From contig NZ_JALCBM010000008.1 of the NCBI RefSeq assembly GCF_028066395.1, positions 9,995-54,113 of the forward strand: a stretch of 44,119 bases of DNA, in the 5' to 3' direction. The stretch's first letter is position 1, and each line of letters begins with the position of its first letter. The position numbers were made by a program, and so were the translations under genes. Positions 17,401 to 25,645 of this stretch are shown piece after piece. The DNA is from Ruegeria sp. (GTDB lineage: Bacteria; Pseudomonadota; Alphaproteobacteria; Rhodobacterales; Rhodobacteraceae). Under the pieces are notes generated by a model. That model saw only the letters and a program-made list of their open reading frames with translations, searched no databases and was not told where the DNA came from.

Positions 17401-18931
17401 GATCGGCAACCAGATTGCCGAGGCAGGCGAAAACGCACGCGCCTATCTTGATCGGGGCGCAGAAATCATCGCACGCGCCGGCGACGCCAAGCCCACCGAG
17501 TTACCGGGACTGGCCCTGCAATTGATCTCTGCGGCGACGCAAGCCCCAGAAATCGCAGCCTTCCGCACCAATGCCGACCGCATCCGCGTGCTGATGGATG
17601 ATGCCAAAGAGGTGTTGGAAACTCCTGCCATTCGAGGGGCTCTTGACCAATTGGGCGATGCACTGAAGGCGTTAGGGCTGGACTTCGATTTCAAGGAATT
17701 CGGCGACAGCTTCAATTTGGATGCCAGCAAGGAGGGCCTTCTGCGCCGTCTAATCCCCGATCTGGGCGGGATCAAGCTTTCGGATATGTTGCCGCGCGCC
17801 AACATTCCCGGCGGATTGAAGAATGCAGTCAAGGTCACCCACGATCTGGACACAAAGGCGGGCCGCGCATGGGTGCAGGCGGATGTCAATGTGCCGCTGC
17901 CCGGGCGTGAAACGCTCTTCACTATCGGTCCTTTCACGCTGTTTTTGAAGAACAGCCGCCTGACGGCTTTTGTCCGCGCCGAAGCCAGCAAGGATCAGAA
18001 AGAGGTCGCGCTGTCAGATCAGGCGCTGTTACTGACCAACATCGAGGCAGTGGTGGCCGGTCAGATCATGGTCACGCTGCAAGATGTCTCGATCAGCTAT
18101 TCCAGCAGAGATCAGCTTGATTTCAACATCGATCCCAAAAAAATCCGCATTCATCAGACCATGCGCTTCATACAGGATACGCTGGGATCCATCTTCGGCG
18201 ATGAACTGGGCGGGCTGAAATTCATCAAGGAAAGCGGCATCCCGGTTGGTGTCGAACACCAGTTCGCCATCCCGCCGATTTCATTGATGTATGGCACCTC
18301 TGGTGTTAGCAACTTGCAGATTTCGAACCGTTTTTCGCTGCGCGCGTATCCCGATTTCATCATCGCCAACCGGTTCAACCTGTCGCGCAGAGAGCTGCCG
18401 TTCCTGTTCTCGATCTTTATCATCGGCGGCACTGGCTATATTCAGGTCGACACCGAATACCGGCCCTTCGACAAACAACTCATGGTCGTGGTCGAGGCTG
18501 GCGCAGGCGGCTCAGCCGCGCTTGGTTTTGCCTTCGGCCCGGTCTCCGGCAGCGTGTTTATCACGCTTAGCGTGGTGTTGCGCTATCAAAAGCAGCTTGG
18601 CAGCGGTCCAAAAACCGATGACGGATTGTCGGTTTCGGTGGTGCTGGTTATCGCGGGCAGCGTGTCGCTTTGGGGGATGGTTTCGATCTATCTCGGGCTG
18701 ATGCTGTCAATGACCTATCACGAAAGCGGGCGCATTGACGGGCTGGGTCAGCTCTCTGTCGAGCTGCGTATCTCGCGCTGGTTCAAACTGCGGTATTCAA
18801 CCCAAGTTAAGTACCAGCTACGGAACGGCCGCGCCGCAACCCAGGTGACATCGGAAACCTCAACTTCCGGTAAATACAAGGAAGCGCTGAAAAAATTCGA
18901 GACGCTCGAGAAGGCGAGGAAGTCGCTATGA
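11468..18931 (+). CDS. giant protein of unknown function: beta-rich N-terminal region, long coiled coil, hydrophobic beta-rich C-terminus
   Basis: A single uninterrupted frame of 2487 codons with GGGGA six bases before the ATG. I recognise no family. Three regions are visible. Residues 1 to about 1370 mix short beta-like and loop segments with no signal peptide; a stretch near 1040-1110 (DGYVTIITETRDGHLHKQR, GLWHRAKHVVIYERTT) looks like a folded module. Residues about 1373-2100 are almost entirely Ala/Glu/Lys/Asp-rich helix with heptad character, a probable coiled-coil stalk. Residues about 2100-2465 are beta-rich, with alternating hydrophobic strands near 2310-2440 (SIFIIGGTGYIQV, SGSVFITLSVVLRY, SLWGMVSIYLGLML) that could be a barrel or membrane-contacting sheet, followed by a short charged helix. 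Its stop overlaps the next giant gene by four bases. The size and intact frame argue for selection. Confidence 0.85.
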   Translation: MTLVQRSFRLFGKFRFGRRPDESDAQPTLGNLLEIFHAPYPGEQGLRSFARIRRVGPDDPLPAPPTEAELPLVEDNIFLDDARDGIEAELRTQANVTFWISEPPENHAGTGGRRLFLFDALCLDQFVQSTAQIASDRYPLVPRFTEDYRRRSSRVTFGSGPNTFLMRLELGFAMPLPMGSRAEMSDGPGGALCLGGTYNTTHATADELTVSQTTLIGPSNDTTTVSRRSRFGRYGVGENPPGNRPIIRISEARGAPQTRSLLAALGLVGQSEASASDHVVEFTSAYIDGPKGPHHHYAVACRRRVQLERATHVDIISGKARLDLTNQLGGMLEIDQRSVLVECHWGIDLSDDAVRATLHGGADPLKAKLRASLRWTSTARLANGTLGQAETGEPLDRRNRLILRAGGLEEAARMSSVARNALTATDRQPQSILPTLSDSSSSSRKAVPLIAYARRLSSSMVLGGKPSIQRGNADSDGLARFGITLDTDVLAGAQQSGRSLDYVHLPSIKEGWPESKPWIYPPSFPPPLPMRMVLAGFDDKEPDPNPTVHHNHIRLGHDARIIHEASASIFDDGSVNDGVFIGIGNDNDAAETPHEGDAHFAGLEARLGSLAFTRAGPLLVADRSAALGNQSRLVIRRRDRRAINRRAAAAQMPSLDIEWTLAFAIDTAQPVTTDIPHGDRDERPSDLLIRETPLDEFADFGTVSAFELTVKERLQDDHDRRLQAELHENTSAGADGVATFTVLSQAPFAAYRFSRRPLSASADPTKPVATYDSDAREWRMLKAAETYQYTRPAGATGEDADKPGMLEIHDPAHREGIILPALPPENGVERRHVLDMRLSPPSTIWVDPSDLTRDFFLPEYAGRELFRQRGDFGLGMKLTALRSELLYGLSLGLLVPQGDDGTPGPRIAELQTLTGRMVGRADGDTNLTLRQRWRDLRRAFEERPERLEVWTLDAARENPFVPAKFSDGLSFSLRHTALLAPPVKSGDYAPQSATPGNVEPPRFHPHGLSGGALWPLESANINRVVAGNPVGSDGTLDGVVLSPLGDSGNQTVRFLDGYVTIITETRDGHLHKQRVEILGRIAGLWHRAKHVVIYERTTAPSPQFTPNPHQETRSRRPVLRKVEEFVEILQPSRRYPDMTDIAPRSRGFLEEVRFNSKIIHVNSAWGRDVGTQGWEVPLWNRGEAEVRPQIYPYPDVAFLTVGEGNSTAPQAIQECLDVDNLYFYTDAQAAEITPDTDAWPVTHGVDTCSLGSPSIVHKIMTDAAKAAEDGAGSRRTAASRILPGLRRFTWRLAPSVTRTRINNERGTKPIFAGLESVTLMRDPGGSVKDQESVTTALAKRPNFIRFSDNLPAGLSLPLSRANPPTDVPAYQSVVDAVEAISNAGSPSVDQLRNLANALDALATKDTVKLIDEVLDKDRSGLVEKAKTLLGTADKLVSRARDLDAEDCQSIAARAAATIRQRELLAIQMARQAESEALARIRALDVVSREDAKQILYDMLVDNTRDLFDQAAQGLGDVRGGVATARTVVADWRNDVIAALTRARARVSVLRNNYDDSKPWSRNRIDQALARVKAEFDGAEKEALAALDEARLRLATEIDAAANGVGARVTQTIAQVLRTEQKLLTRYASIADAVINGAVATSDQIDKLPSQAKLDAAVAELDTKANGLSDGTIKDNALATVATLNSAIVAIDIDTRKSDAKTMIKKTLEVTERSLTDISKATTKAASDAATALQDVQTLISAAQTAANEFVDEETGELKGFANQLHGEISAAAEEVAQALKDELRQWKDETDALDQAVAEAEAWVDTNKRIAENAANQALSAIDQWLAFFDDRLEAAEDVLNNQLRQQFAAQVINPAVDAVFETTNWPDPSEAAAVKAHAILVVQTLADRFETKLRAFTEIPLAQIEEAKQACIALMGYKDKLFEGIDALATQAELEMKAALAPYKELLNEVIATPADWAEHGAEILKGTNKLLDTTNEIGNQIAEAGENARAYLDRGAEIIARAGDAKPTELPGLALQLISAATQAPEIAAFRTNADRIRVLMDDAKEVLETPAIRGALDQLGDALKALGLDFDFKEFGDSFNLDASKEGLLRRLIPDLGGIKLSDMLPRANIPGGLKNAVKVTHDLDTKAGRAWVQADVNVPLPGRETLFTIGPFTLFLKNSRLTAFVRAEASKDQKEVALSDQALLLTNIEAVVAGQIMVTLQDVSISYSSRDQLDFNIDPKKIRIHQTMRFIQDTLGSIFGDELGGLKFIKESGIPVGVEHQFAIPPISLMYGTSGVSNLQISNRFSLRAYPDFIIANRFNLSRRELPFLFSIFIIGGTGYIQVDTEYRPFDKQLMVVVEAGAGGSAALGFAFGPVSGSVFITLSVVLRYQKQLGSGPKTDDGLSVSVVLVIAGSVSLWGMVSIYLGLMLSMTYHESGRIDGLGQLSVELRISRWFKLRYSTQVKYQLRNGRAATQVTSETSTSGKYKEALKKFETLEKARKSL

Positions 18932-21900
18932 GTGCTATCATTCACATCGCCGCCGAGGCGGAACCGACAGAACTTCATGGTCATGACGACGCATTGGAGA
19001 TCTTTGGCGCGCATCTTGCGATCGAGATGGACGTGGCGGATGAGGACAGCGCCGAGGCTGCGGTAGAGGCGTTTCTGACAGCACTGCCGCTAGGCAAGTT
19101 TTTCCTTTTTGCCATCGACAGTGCAAATGCCGTCACCAACCTCGGCGAACTAGACCGCGCCCACGCGGTTTCGGCCTCTGACGGCGCCGTGATGGCCTGG
19201 CTGCGGGACGCGCGCGACGCTTTTCGCGATCTGGCCAATCAGACGAAGGAATTGAGCACCGGCCTGAGATCCGACGACGATATCGCGTTCTTCAACAGCC
19301 CGTCACGCACCGACGCGGATATGCGCAACGCACGGGCGGTTGATCTGCTCAGAGCGACCGCGAAGTGGCCCGCTCCCATCGCGCAGAACGCTGGTCTGAC
19401 CGTGCCGCTGATCTGCAATATCGCGCGTGACGAGACCAGCCACAATGTGGTGGTCTTCATCGACGCGCACCTTGACGTCGATACCCTCACCTTTGCTGCG
19501 GAAGTGGATGTAAACGCTGAGATTGCGAGACTGACGGTGACAACGCCCGACGGCTCCACATTCAATATCCACACCGGAATTGTCGAGCGCTACGATGAGA
19601 GCACACTTGGCGCGCTTTTTGAAAAAACCGGCAAATTCAAGACGCTGGAAAATGCTGACGCGTTGGCACGCCTGACGTCCCGGATCGAGGAATTGGCACC
19701 GTCGCTACTGACAAGCTCTGCGATAATGGACGACATTGCGCTGAACGAAAATCTTGTGCGCACGCTTGCCGGATTGGCCGATGACGATGCCATTCCGCCC
19801 GAGACAGAATTGCCGGAGGCGGTGCTTCATTTGCTCATGCAGGCCGGGATTGTCACACTCTTCGACGTGCCGATGATCGCGTTGCAACTTCCGGCACCGG
19901 CGCCAAACAACACTGCATTCGCGGTTCCCCGCAGTGCCATTTTACAACGTCTGTCGCGTGGTATTGCAAGCAGGTTTGAGCAGGAAAATCCCGCGCTAGA
20001 TGTCGACGAGGGACTGCTGTATGCAAGGCTGCATGCCGCCCTCCACTCGATCTTAGGGACCTTGCACACCGCCGGTCCACCACAAACCCTCGAAAGGCTG
20101 TGGACCAGCCTTGCACCGGTGATCGCAGATAACGATCGCATGCCATTGCTTGAAAAAGCGGTGGTCGGCGAGATTCCGGAAGCGCGGATCGCATGGTTTG
20201 AATGGCGCGAGAAGGTTGAGGATTACTCCGCGCAGCTTGCCGAACTGGCAGTGTTGCTGGAAAGCGAAGCCGGAGCCGAGTCCTGGTTTCTCGGCCTTTG
20301 CGACAGCGCGTTTCTGAAGGATGGCGCGTTCGCAATTGATCTGGGTGGAACCGGGATTCCCGAAGACCAGATCGATCCCACGCTGACTGGGCCGGAGCTC
20401 GACGAAGCCAGGGCCAATCTGACCGCCAAACTGACCAGCCTGTATCGCGCGTTCCGGGATGATATCGAGGGCCGCTTTAACGCAGCGGAGGCGATGCGGC
20501 GTGATTTCGGTGCGCTCGTTCTGGCGGAACTATCCAAGGGCATCACGCTTGACAACCCCGATGATCTTACGTTTGCGCTCAGCGACAGCGACTGGTTCCG
20601 TCGCCGTGTGGCCGGAGTCAGCAACCCGCCCCGTGCCCTTGACGGGCTGATTGCGCCATGCATCCCGTTGCCGCTGATCAACCAGCCCGCAATCACCGAA
20701 CTTCTTGCATCAGCGTTCCATCAGCGCAGCAAAGAGATCCTCGCGAAAACCGAAGCTCTGCAGCGGTTTCGGCCGGATGCCAGCCCGCAACCATTGCCGA
20801 TCCGCATCACTGACAAAATCGATCCGGAGCAAATCGACAGAGCGAATGCAAGGACCTGCGGCCTTGGATTTCTAATCCGCTCAAAGACAGTCGACGGCTC
20901 GGCCAGCGAGGATCATCACATCAATCTTGTCGCTCTTCTCGACCGCAAGACGGATGACGCAGTAATTGCCGACCCAACGGTGCTGCCGACTCGACCAGTG
21001 ATGACTCCCGGCAGTGCGGGTCTTTTTGTGACCTATGGCGGCGCACCGCTGGCCTCACCAAACCGACCCAAGCCGGGGCAGGGCGGGGCTGATATGGACC
21101 CAGTGCAATTTGCGCAAAGCCAAATGGAAAGGCGCGTGCGCGGTTACCGGATTGAGGACTCCGCCGACACGTTACCCTTGCCGGCGCTGGCTTACGGCCG
21201 CAGATATGCCGTTGCAGGCTATTGGCTGCCGGGCTCCGGCGTGCTGCCTGCCGGTGTCCGTCGCGCCGGATCCAATCTCTTTGCGCCCGGATCACCCAGT
21301 GCGGAGTTTCACGCCCCTGACGACGCCCTGGTACCCTATCTTCGTCGCACAGCCATCGGCGACATGGAGTTGCGGACCAAGACTGATCTCCCCAAGGATG
21401 TCCATCCGTTGGCAAACGACGACCCTCGCCTTGTGCTTGAATGTTTCAACAATGGAAGGCGCCAGATAGATCTCAACAGGCGTGCCGACGGCACAGGAGG
21501 TCTGAAAGGCGAGAACCGGTTCAACGACGACGGCGTGCAAATCGGGCATGGCGGCGAAATAAGTCTTCACGGCGTGGCCTTCAGCGGCGACCTCGTCACT
21601 GATCATCTCGCAGTAAAAGTGCTTGGGGAGGCCGATGCTGAAATCGGGACCGCGACTCTGGCGTTGGATGGCGATATCTTGACGATCGTGGTCGAACTCT
21701 CGGTGCAGAGCGCCGCGTATTGGCTGCGTCTGATGTGGAAGACGGATGCGCCTACCGGCGGGTGTCTTAGCTTCAATGACCCGGCACACGAGCAGCAACA
21801 AGACAGCGCCGGGCGGCAAAGTCCGGTGGCCGTACTGGCACCGGATTCGAGTGGGTGGACCAGCGCCGCATCGCAAGACGTTACGCTCGACGCTCCGCGC

Positions 21901-24900
21901 GTGTCATTCGCCGATTTCGAATGCTGGGCGCGCAATATCTCGCTATGGGCGGACAGCGCAGGCAATACCGAAGAGGCGAAAAAGTTGTTTGCCACCCTCA
22001 GATGGGCACAGGCCGTTTTCGAGGAAACCGGCGATGCCTATGCCGAAAAGATGAACAGGCTGCCGGACCCGGCGGTCCGCTCACTGGAATTGTTTGCCGC
22101 AGGCTCCGATCATTTGGATGGAGATCGGTCACTGGCTGGGCAGGCCCACCTATCATTCGAAATCTCGCCTTATGATCCGGCAACTCTGCCGCTTCCCAGC
22201 TCGCCGGGCATCGCTGTTCCGGGAGCGAATAAGCTGACACCGGATCAGTTGAGGCAAGAAGAGGACGAGATTTTTCTAAGGAAGATCCAAGAATTGCGTG
22301 ATCTGATCGATGCCATTCATGATCGGGCGCGAGTCGTGTTCAAAATCCAGAGCGGAAGCGGCACGCGACCGAGCTTCAGTTTTGATCAGGGCCACATCCT
22401 CACCGTTCCCGAAGGCTGGGTGGTGCGTCTTGCCGCACAACCCGCCGTGCCTCGCCGCTACTTTGAGGGTATGGTTGACGGTATAGCGTTTGACAACGGC
22501 ATGCTACAACTGGCCCAAGGGTCGATCGACGAGATGGTGTTGTTTGACGGTGCAAAGCTTCAGATCGAGGCGATGACCGGCATTCCAAACGAAATGACGG
22601 TGCCCGCTTCAACACTGCAGAGCACGACACGCGGGGCTGAGCGCGCCTACGCGCTGGATTTCCTTCCCCGCGGCGAGGATCGGATTTTCGCCGCCGCCCA
22701 GTTGATTGTGCAGCAATCGCGCCCTACCGGCCGCCCTATCTATCGCTGGATCGATCCCGTGCCGAAGGGGCGTTTTGCCGAACGCCCGGTGGTTGGTATT
22801 ACGTCGTCAGCAGATCAAACCGGCGAAGTTGGCCACGTAACTGCCGCTGCACTGGACGCTTTCGAGGCCGACGCCTTTTTTGGCATCGGGCGGGATGACG
22901 CTGACCGCAAGTCGGTGATCCGCCTGCAGCCCGCACCGGCTGTCACACGGTTGGGTACACAGGAGTGGCCAGAGCGCTCCGCCGCGTATTTTCGCCACCG
23001 GTTGGAACTGCGCAGCCGTTATGTCGGTGCTATGCTCGACCCAACCCTCGCCATCGTCAGTGTCGAAGAAACGGGCGCAGCGAGATGGGCTACCCGGACC
23101 GTTATCCTTGCCGACCCACTTGCCGCCGATCTGACACGGCCGCAACTGCGCGCTTTCTTCCCGGTTCAACGAATGGTGCAGAAGGACACAAACACTCCGA
23201 TCCCACCGGTTGCTTGCGTGCTCGCCGAGCCGCCGTTTGAGCAACTTGGTCTCGCCGACCGGTTGGACGCCGACTTGAAGACTATCAACACCTATCGGAT
23301 CAACGAGGAACCGTTTGGGGATGAGGGCGAAACACGCGACCGTCTACGCGTTGATGGATTACGTAAGGAATTGGGTCCTGACCCACGGCTTAGCTACTTC
23401 CCTGTAGAAGACAAGGAGGCGCGTGCTGCGTTGTTGGCAGTCGAAGGGCCTGTTGGCCTGCATTTTGAGGCCGACACCGTCAGTGCGCCGGCCTTTTCGA
23501 ACAGCCAGTTCCTGCTTCATGTTGCTGTGGACGACACCGGCGTGGCCCTGCCCGCCGAGTTGGAGGAGAGCTTTGCCGGGGTGTCGCTGTCGCGCTACTC
23601 CGACCCTGCCTGGAGCTATGTAAGAGATATTGAAAGCCGATCTGTCCCGGTCGGTAGCTTGCCTGGGTACAGCGCGAGTTGGATTGATCTGGACGCGTCG
23701 CTCAAGATCGGGACCGACGAAACAAGCGATGTCGTTCGTATCGAAGAAACCGGCGGGCAATACACGATCAGCGTCAGTGCAACGGCTCTCTTCAAGGAAG
23801 GTGGCGAGGGTTTCAAGGAACTGTGCCAGGTCGCGGCCAATTCCGCCACGGCCTCTATTCTGATCAGGCCATTGGGCGACGACCGCTATCTGTTAAGCGT
23901 GCACAAAACGTCTGACGCTACATCCCCTGATGAGGTCATGGATCAGGGGCGCATTGATCGCCCGCAACTGATTGCATCGGTTAGTTTCAAGGCTTCAGGG
24001 ACATTGCAATTCCGCCCTGCCGTCCAGGTTCGCGCCACCCGACAGTCGGACGCGACTTTTGTCGAATGGGTCCGAACGGCACGCGATATGTCCCATGTGG
24101 CGCTGCGTGGCGAGGATGATGAAGCACAATCCGATCAGCGGCTCAGACTCGACGAATTGACACCCGTTCTTCCCACATCGGGCCGAGGCAGGCTGGTGTT
24201 CCAGAATGCGAATGCCGAGGAATGCCGGATCAGCAGTCCGATCACGCTCCGCCGCTATCCGCTGCACGTGCACCGTCACCTTGCCTTGCTGGTGCGCAAA
24301 CCATCTGCCCAGATCGGCCATCAGATCGACCTGTTTGATCAGGCTCTTCTGGCTGACGGCTGGGGGCAGGCGGTGCTGGATGTGGCACCGGGAGCTTCAG
24401 TCAGTTTGGCAGAGCTTGAAACCCGTGCAGAGATGGTTCGCGTTCAGGGCGGACCCCCCCGCAATGATGGATTGGAACGCTACAATTCGGGACATTTCGA
24501 TCTCGCCTCGTCTCGCGCCCGGCCCGTCAACGGGCAGGTGCCCAATCCGATCCGTCAAATGCGGTTGCATTTCCGGGCCGCTAACCAGCCTTTGGATCTG
24601 CGCCTACTGCGTTTCGATCTTAGGATTCCCGGTGCGCCCCAGCGCGACGAGGTTGTTCTGTCGCTTGATCCAGCCATCGTGTCCAGCCGCCGGGTCTGGT
24701 CATTTGATCTATTCTTATTTCAGCAGCCGAATGGCCCCGACGGAAACGAGCACATGCCGCGCTGGAGTATTCGCTGGCCAGGTAGCGACGAGGAACAGAA
24801 AGGTGAAATCCCGTCGCTGGCGCAGTTCTTTGGTGCGGAGTCCTTCGATCTGACAGTGGTGGATCAGGCAAATCTAACCGATGATCGCTGGCTGGACGTG

Positions 24901-25101
24901 TCGTTGCTGCACAGCGTCAAGTTGCGCGGATCAAGCCAGTCGCCGCTTGCTGACAGCTTCGATTTCGACTGGCTTTTCGGGACTGTGTCCGGAGACGAGG
25001 CCTTACCTAACGCGCTCACTCCGGTACGGCTCAACCACCTGCCAGAAGCGCAGGCTCGCTTGATCGGGCAATCGGACCCACTGGACATCCAATTCAAGTA
25101 G
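18928..25101 (+). CDS. second giant protein of unknown function
   Basis: An intact 2057-codon frame that starts inside the stop of the preceding giant gene (ATGA), implying translational coupling and probably fixed stoichiometry or a complex. I recognise no family. The first ~570 residues are acidic and mainly helical (MSAIIHIAAEAEPTELHGHD at the start, no signal peptide). The rest is mostly beta-like with many Asp and Pro, interrupted by a charged helix near 1101-1140 (QLRQEEDEIFLRKIQELRD). The extreme C-terminus (DPLDIQFK) shows no sorting signal. I see no transmembrane segment, kinase loop, protease motif or tandem repeat. Together with the Hh-domain protein and the first giant it forms a 14.7 kb co-directional unit. 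Confidence 0.85.
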   Translation: MSAIIHIAAEAEPTELHGHDDALEIFGAHLAIEMDVADEDSAEAAVEAFLTALPLGKFFLFAIDSANAVTNLGELDRAHAVSASDGAVMAWLRDARDAFRDLANQTKELSTGLRSDDDIAFFNSPSRTDADMRNARAVDLLRATAKWPAPIAQNAGLTVPLICNIARDETSHNVVVFIDAHLDVDTLTFAAEVDVNAEIARLTVTTPDGSTFNIHTGIVERYDESTLGALFEKTGKFKTLENADALARLTSRIEELAPSLLTSSAIMDDIALNENLVRTLAGLADDDAIPPETELPEAVLHLLMQAGIVTLFDVPMIALQLPAPAPNNTAFAVPRSAILQRLSRGIASRFEQENPALDVDEGLLYARLHAALHSILGTLHTAGPPQTLERLWTSLAPVIADNDRMPLLEKAVVGEIPEARIAWFEWREKVEDYSAQLAELAVLLESEAGAESWFLGLCDSAFLKDGAFAIDLGGTGIPEDQIDPTLTGPELDEARANLTAKLTSLYRAFRDDIEGRFNAAEAMRRDFGALVLAELSKGITLDNPDDLTFALSDSDWFRRRVAGVSNPPRALDGLIAPCIPLPLINQPAITELLASAFHQRSKEILAKTEALQRFRPDASPQPLPIRITDKIDPEQIDRANARTCGLGFLIRSKTVDGSASEDHHINLVALLDRKTDDAVIADPTVLPTRPVMTPGSAGLFVTYGGAPLASPNRPKPGQGGADMDPVQFAQSQMERRVRGYRIEDSADTLPLPALAYGRRYAVAGYWLPGSGVLPAGVRRAGSNLFAPGSPSAEFHAPDDALVPYLRRTAIGDMELRTKTDLPKDVHPLANDDPRLVLECFNNGRRQIDLNRRADGTGGLKGENRFNDDGVQIGHGGEISLHGVAFSGDLVTDHLAVKVLGEADAEIGTATLALDGDILTIVVELSVQSAAYWLRLMWKTDAPTGGCLSFNDPAHEQQQDSAGRQSPVAVLAPDSSGWTSAASQDVTLDAPRVSFADFECWARNISLWADSAGNTEEAKKLFATLRWAQAVFEETGDAYAEKMNRLPDPAVRSLELFAAGSDHLDGDRSLAGQAHLSFEISPYDPATLPLPSSPGIAVPGANKLTPDQLRQEEDEIFLRKIQELRDLIDAIHDRARVVFKIQSGSGTRPSFSFDQGHILTVPEGWVVRLAAQPAVPRRYFEGMVDGIAFDNGMLQLAQGSIDEMVLFDGAKLQIEAMTGIPNEMTVPASTLQSTTRGAERAYALDFLPRGEDRIFAAAQLIVQQSRPTGRPIYRWIDPVPKGRFAERPVVGITSSADQTGEVGHVTAAALDAFEADAFFGIGRDDADRKSVIRLQPAPAVTRLGTQEWPERSAAYFRHRLELRSRYVGAMLDPTLAIVSVEETGAARWATRTVILADPLAADLTRPQLRAFFPVQRMVQKDTNTPIPPVACVLAEPPFEQLGLADRLDADLKTINTYRINEEPFGDEGETRDRLRVDGLRKELGPDPRLSYFPVEDKEARAALLAVEGPVGLHFEADTVSAPAFSNSQFLLHVAVDDTGVALPAELEESFAGVSLSRYSDPAWSYVRDIESRSVPVGSLPGYSASWIDLDASLKIGTDETSDVVRIEETGGQYTISVSATALFKEGGEGFKELCQVAANSATASILIRPLGDDRYLLSVHKTSDATSPDEVMDQGRIDRPQLIASVSFKASGTLQFRPAVQVRATRQSDATFVEWVRTARDMSHVALRGEDDEAQSDQRLRLDELTPVLPTSGRGRLVFQNANAEECRISSPITLRRYPLHVHRHLALLVRKPSAQIGHQIDLFDQALLADGWGQAVLDVAPGASVSLAELETRAEMVRVQGGPPRNDGLERYNSGHFDLASSRARPVNGQVPNPIRQMRLHFRAANQPLDLRLLRFDLRIPGAPQRDEVVLSLDPAIVSSRRVWSFDLFLFQQPNGPDGNEHMPRWSIRWPGSDEEQKGEIPSLAQFFGAESFDLTVVDQANLTDDRWLDVSLLHSVKLRGSSQSPLADSFDFDWLFGTVSGDEALPNALTPVRLNHLPEAQARLIGQSDPLDIQFK

Positions 25102-25336
25102 GTTGCGGCTAGATTCGAATTTCAACAGCGAGGCTGAGCCGCTGAGGTAAGGCCTCGATCTACAGCTGGAGGATCAGGCAATTCGCTAGGTTGTAAGAAG
25201 AGAACCATGGCTAGCGCACACCCACATTGATCGTGTCTGATAAGGACCAACCGCCCTTGTTTCTTTCTGTTTTTGGGTCCGACGAGAGCGACTTTCATCT
25301 CATCACTTAGTGGATTGTCATGTGGCTTTTATCAGA

Positions 25337-25645
25337 TCACTCAACGCCCACTAGCTTCCATATCGGGGTGGGATCACAGCTACCCCCACAACATTCACAG
25401 CTCGCCGTTCCGCGGTCGCCTTCAGAACCGCCAAATCCGGTTTCCTTAAGGACCAAAACGGTTCGAGGCGTTCCATCCAGTACGCCAAGCAACTTCAAGT
25501 TACCGTCGCGGTCATCGACGGTTCCATCGTCAACGCACAACTCACCGGCCCCATATGTCGTTTCCCAGTCACCCGGCCCTTCGCGAACTTCGATCCTTTT
25601 TAGGTTTTGGTCAGAATCGACGATGTCATAGATTAGAGTCGTCAT
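25337..25645 (-). CDS. small acidic protein with a C-terminal Cys cluster, unknown function
   Basis: This 102-residue ORF begins at an ATG preceded by a good ribosome site (GGAG, five bases away), which decides the start over a frame extension further upstream. The protein is acidic and Gly-rich, soluble, and ends with CECCGGSC at residues 83-90 plus Cys 37, a possible metal-binding cluster. I recognise no family. It faces the second giant gene convergently, with about 235 bases between the stops, in which I see only a weak six-pair stem (CGAGGC/GCCTCG, 25129-25157). The ribosome site and amino-acid make-up favour a real gene. Confidence 0.5.
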   Translation of the reverse strand: MTTLIYDIVDSDQNLKRIEVREGPGDWETTYGAGELCVDDGTVDDRDGNLKLLGVLDGTPRTVLVLKETGFGGSEGDRGTASCECCGGSCDPTPIWKLVGVE

